Positions 6,118-8,626 of a stretch of DNA of 8,626 nucleotides are shown here, piece after piece. Under the pieces are notes generated by a model that saw nothing but the letters and a program-made list of their open reading frames with translations, did no database searches and was not told the DNA's origin. Each line of letters opens with the position of its first letter. Position 1 is the stretch's first letter. This DNA comes from Planctomycetota bacterium (lineage in GTDB: Bacteria; Planctomycetota; UBA1135): NCBI GenBank assembly GCA_022447335.1, contig JAKVCF010000099.1, positions 1 through 8,626 on the forward strand, in the 5' to 3' direction. The translations under genes and the position numbers were made by a program.

Positions 6118-7380
6118 AGCTCCGATCCGCAACGCAGGGTCGTGATCACCGGCCTGGGAAGTTTGAACTCCCTGGGCCTGGGTGCCACTTCTACATTCGA
6201 CAAGATTCTTGCCGGAGAGAGTGGCGTTCGCGCGATTGAGCGCTGGGACACGACTGACTACGCGACCAAGATTGCTGCAGAAGTGCGTGGCACGGTCTAT
6301 GTGGCCGAAGATCACTACTCAAAGCGCGATCTGCGTCGACTAGATCCGTTCACACAAATCGGACTTATTGCGGCCCGCGAAGCGTGGACCGATTCGGGCC
6401 TCGGCGGCATCGATTTTGACCGAGACCGCGCCGGCTCGATCTTAGGCACCGGGATTGGTGGGATTCAGACGATCCTCGACCAACAGGTTGTGCTCGACAA
6501 CTCGGGGCCGCGCCGTGTCACCCCATACTTCATCCCAAACACGATGGCCAATGCCCTCGCGGCCAGTGTCGCGATTGAGTTCGGCTTGCAAGGCGCATGC
6601 TATTTAACGGCGTCAGCCTGTGCGTCTAGTGGTCACGCGATCGGCATGGCGCTACGCGAAATCCGTGACGGACGCGCCGACATCATGGTGACGGGTGGCG
6701 CAGAAACCACCACCAACCCTCTTTGCGTCGCCGGCTTCAACTCGCTGAAAGCCCTAAGCACTCGTAACGATAACCCCACCGCCGCATCGCGCCCTTTCGA
6801 TCGCGATCGCGACGGTTTCGTAATGGGTGAGGGCGCTGGCGCGCTCGTGCTGGAATCGCTCGAGCACGCGCAAGCGCGTGGAGCGACAATCTACGCCGAG
6901 CTGGCTGGATTCGGCCAAAGCGACGACGCTGGGCACATTACAGCGCCGGACAGCACCGCGGTACAGCCGGCAAAATCAATGACCAACGCCATGGAAGACG
7001 CGGGACTGAGCGCCAGCGAGGTCGATTACGTCAATGCCCACGGAACCTCAACCCATCTAAACGATAAGATCGAAACGATGGCGATAAAGCTTGCGCTCGG
7101 CGATGAGCAAGCCTCAAAAGCTTGGGTCTCGTCAACCAAGTCTATGGTCGGTCACAATGTCGGCGCAGCCTCCGCTGTCGAAGCTGTAGTTTGCGCACTT
7201 TCGCTACACCGCGGCGTCGTACACCACACGCTGAACCTCGAGAATCCAGACTTGGAAAACGGCTGCGACCTCGATTACGTGCCGGGCGAGCCTCGCGAAA
7301 AGACGATTCGTGCAGTGCTGTCAAACTCACTCGGGTTTGGCGGTCACAACGTCACTCTTGCGTTCCGCCACTTCGTGTAG
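6115..7380 (+). CDS. fabF: 3-oxoacyl-ACP synthase II (KAS II)
   Basis: Elongates acyl-ACP by two carbons through decarboxylative condensation with malonyl-ACP. The protein has 421 residues (E. coli 413) when started at TTG 6115; RRVVITGLG (7-15) is the usual first strand. The Cys-His-His triad is present: Cys169 in TASACASSGHAIG, His309 in VNAHGTST, His347 after the STKSM segment, with Lys342 alongside. The gating loop SNSLGFGGHN (403-412) keeps Phe408, the counterpart of E. coli Phe400, though SL replaces the common SF. The segment around His347 is unusual: MVGHNVGAAS where most family members have MTGHLLGAAG. NDKIET (316-321) after the first active-site His is typical, as I recall, of planctomycete-like FabFs. 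FabB is a less likely alternative given the position after acpP. No terminator is visible after the TAG. Confidence 0.95.
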   Translation: MSSDPQRRVVITGLGSLNSLGLGATSTFDKILAGESGVRAIERWDTTDYATKIAAEVRGTVYVAEDHYSKRDLRRLDPFTQIGLIAAREAWTDSGLGGIDFDRDRAGSILGTGIGGIQTILDQQVVLDNSGPRRVTPYFIPNTMANALAASVAIEFGLQGACYLTASACASSGHAIGMALREIRDGRADIMVTGGAETTTNPLCVAGFNSLKALSTRNDNPTAASRPFDRDRDGFVMGEGAGALVLESLEHAQARGATIYAELAGFGQSDDAGHITAPDSTAVQPAKSMTNAMEDAGLSASEVDYVNAHGTSTHLNDKIETMAIKLALGDEQASKAWVSSTKSMVGHNVGAASAVEAVVCALSLHRGVVHHTLNLENPDLENGCDLDYVPGEPREKTIRAVLSNSLGFGGHNVTLAFRHFV

Positions 7381-7471
7381 CGGTCATATCCCGGTCATCG
7401 CCTTGAAGTAGAATTCCGCAGATGCTCTCGAGTGATAGGCGACGACGAAGAATAGTCCACAGAATTAAACG
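7381..7471 (+). other. fabF to UAP1-like intergenic gap
   Basis: This 91-base gap holds no hairpin with a T-run, so no intrinsic terminator closes the fab cluster here and read-through into the next gene is possible. A short direct repeat CGGTCAT occurs at 7381-7387 and 7392-7398. TAGAAT (7409-7414) matches the -10 proposed for acpP, but no acceptable -35 lies 15-19 bases upstream. There is no Shine-Dalgarno sequence before the ATG at 7472. Confidence 0.5.
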
Positions 7472-8626
7472 ATGAGCCTTCGTACCGCTCTTGAAGAGCG
7501 TGGCATGGACGGGATCCTGTCTGTCGCGCGTCAAGCCGGGCCGGCCGCAGAGACCTCCCTCAAGGCCGACCTTGCCCGAGTCGACTGGGCGATGCTGGAT
7601 CGCCAGCGCCACGCACTCGAGGCCGGTGAGCCAAAGGCGGCTGGAGAGATTCATCCCCCCGAACTCAAGCCGGAGTCAACCTCCGAAGACCCCGCTAACC
7701 AAGCTGCAGAAGAAGCGGGCTGGGATGCACTGCGCGCTGGACGGGTCGCAATTGCGACAGTGGCAGGCGGCCAGGCTTCACGCCTGGGCTTCCAGGGCCC
7801 AAAGGGGGCCTACCCGTTGGGCAGCGTCGGCGGCGCCAGTCTCTTCCAAATGATGGCTGGGCAAATTACGCGCCTGCGTGCGATGACTGGAGCGGCTCTG
7901 CCGTGGATCATTCAGACCGGGCCGGGCAACCATGACGAAACCGTCGCCTATTTCCAGCGCCGCTCCTTTTACGGGCTAGGTAGCCACTCAGTGCACTTCG
8001 CCTGCCAAGGCACGCTACCTGCACTGACCCCAGAAGGACAGTTCCTGCTCAGCTCACCGGGCAAGTTGTTCCGAAACCCCGATGGGCACGGCGGCTTCTA
8101 CCGAGCTTTACGCGAAGCCGGCATCCCTGATGCGCTCCGCGCAGCTGGAATTGACACTGTCTTTTATTGCCAAGTCGATAACCCGCTCGTCCGCATGGGT
8201 GATCCTGTTTTTCTAGGACACCACCTCCTGGAGCAGGCGCGTATGTCGGGCAAGGTCGTGGCCAAGGCCGACCCGCACGAGAAGGTCGGCTTAATCATCG
8301 CACGTGAAGACGGCCGCCTTGGCTGCATTGAATATTCCGACCTCGCTGACAAGCTTGCAGAAGCTCGGGAAAAGGACGGCCAACTTCGCTACCGCGCCGG
8401 CAATATCGCGCTGCACGCCTTCGGCCTTCGCTTTCTCGAAGAGATGGCTGAAGCTGCGTTGCCTCTGCACCTCGCCCGTAAGGAGGTGCTGGCGCTGAAA
8501 GGCAGTGGTCCCGAACCGGTCCAGCAAGCAGGCGTGAAGTTTGAGACCTTCGTATTCGACGCGCTGCCGCTTGCCGATCGCGCGATGGTCCAACTTTCCG
8601 CGCGCGACGAAGAATTCGCTCCTGTT
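7472..8626 (+). CDS. Eukaryotic-type UDP-N-acetylglucosamine pyrophosphorylase (UAP1/UDPGP family), 3' end cut
   Basis: The frame stays open from ATG 7472 to the last base (385 codons, no stop). The family transfers UMP from UTP to a hexose-1-phosphate, most often GlcNAc-1-phosphate, giving UDP-GlcNAc for peptidoglycan and lipid A. Order of motifs matches human UAP1: N-terminal helical region with ARVDW (35-39); nucleotide loop AGGQASRLG (98-106), where UAP1 has AGGQGTRLG; the PKG lysine (Lys111); YFQRRSFYGL (160-169); QGTLPALTPEGQFLL (179-193); NPDGHGGFYRAL (202-213); VDNPLVRMGDP (235-245); EKVGLI (270-275); IEYSDL (286-291); AGNIALHAF (309-317); and VKFETFVFD (355-363) with DEEFAPV at the edge. 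Perhaps 80-100 residues are missing. UDP-glucose or UDP-galactose pyrophosphorylase activity is possible, but the blocks fit UAP1 best. It differs from the usual bacterial GlmU. Confidence 0.9.
   Translation, partial: MSLRTALEERGMDGILSVARQAGPAAETSLKADLARVDWAMLDRQRHALEAGEPKAAGEIHPPELKPESTSEDPANQAAEEAGWDALRAGRVAIATVAGGQASRLGFQGPKGAYPLGSVGGASLFQMMAGQITRLRAMTGAALPWIIQTGPGNHDETVAYFQRRSFYGLGSHSVHFACQGTLPALTPEGQFLLSSPGKLFRNPDGHGGFYRALREAGIPDALRAAGIDTVFYCQVDNPLVRMGDPVFLGHHLLEQARMSGKVVAKADPHEKVGLIIAREDGRLGCIEYSDLADKLAEAREKDGQLRYRAGNIALHAFGLRFLEEMAEAALPLHLARKEVLALKGSGPEPVQQAGVKFETFVFDALPLADRAMVQLSARDEEFAPV

Noticed and set aside
7381..7414. Promoter for the UAP1-like gene based on TAGAAT at 7409-7414
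   Set aside because: No -35-like hexamer at suitable distance; the TTGAAG at 7403-7408 directly abuts it and cannot serve. The CGGTCAT direct repeat is too short to interpret.
7491..7853. 120-codon open frame on the + strand in another frame
   Set aside because: It lies wholly within the UAP1-like coding region in a different frame; the UAP1 frame carries all the conserved motifs.
1..8626. tRNA or rRNA genes, insertion sequences, CRISPR arrays, phage or defence genes
   Set aside because: No cloverleaf, repeat array, terminal inverted repeats or transposase-like frame was seen, and nearly all of the window is accounted for by nine housekeeping genes.

Overview
The window is an ordinary chromosomal housekeeping stretch from a GC-rich bacterium (about 60% GC by eye). 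Every gene is on the + strand. In order: the 3' two-thirds of alaS (alanyl-tRNA synthetase), rpmF (ribosomal protein L32), plsX, fabH, fabD, fabG, acpP, fabF, and the first 385 codons of a eukaryotic-type (UAP1/UDPGP family) UDP-N-acetylglucosamine pyrophosphorylase that runs off the right edge. No RNA gene, mobile element, CRISPR array, phage gene or broken gene was seen. The longest gene-free stretch is 135 bases.

The core is the classic rpmF-plsX-fab cluster. PlsX makes acyl-phosphate from acyl-ACP for phospholipid synthesis. FabD loads malonate on ACP, FabH starts chains, FabF elongates them, FabG reduces the 3-keto intermediates, and AcpP carries everything. The dehydratase (FabZ/FabA) and enoyl reductase (FabI/K/V) are not here. 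Two junctions, plsX/fabH and fabD/fabG, are 4-base ATGA overlaps; the others are 11 to 31 bases, except a 111-base gap before acpP. Two sigma70-like promoters are proposed: one 90 bases upstream of the rpmF start (TTGACC / extended TGCGACAAT) and one in the fabG-acpP gap (TTTACT / TAGAAT). The second would give acpP-fabF an extra supply of transcript, as befits an abundant protein. Both leaders can form strong GC-rich hairpins.

The flanks differ from the textbook arrangement. There is no yceD (DUF177) gene before rpmF, and no rnc, pabC or mltG after acpP-fabF. A UAP1-like gene follows fabF instead. UDP-GlcNAc and 3-hydroxyacyl-ACP are the two substrates of LpxA in lipid A synthesis, so the neighbourhood reads as an envelope-precursor region (inference).

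Taxonomy is uncertain. The UAP1-type enzyme, the GLSLGE nucleophile motif in FabD, the NDKxET motif in FabF, the four-cysteine L32 and sparse Shine-Dalgarno sequences recall the Planctomycetes-Verrucomicrobia-Chlamydiae group, perhaps a verrucomicrobial lineage. This rests on motif memory, not on a search. I did not find a new biological system; the findings below are local oddities in a well-known cluster.
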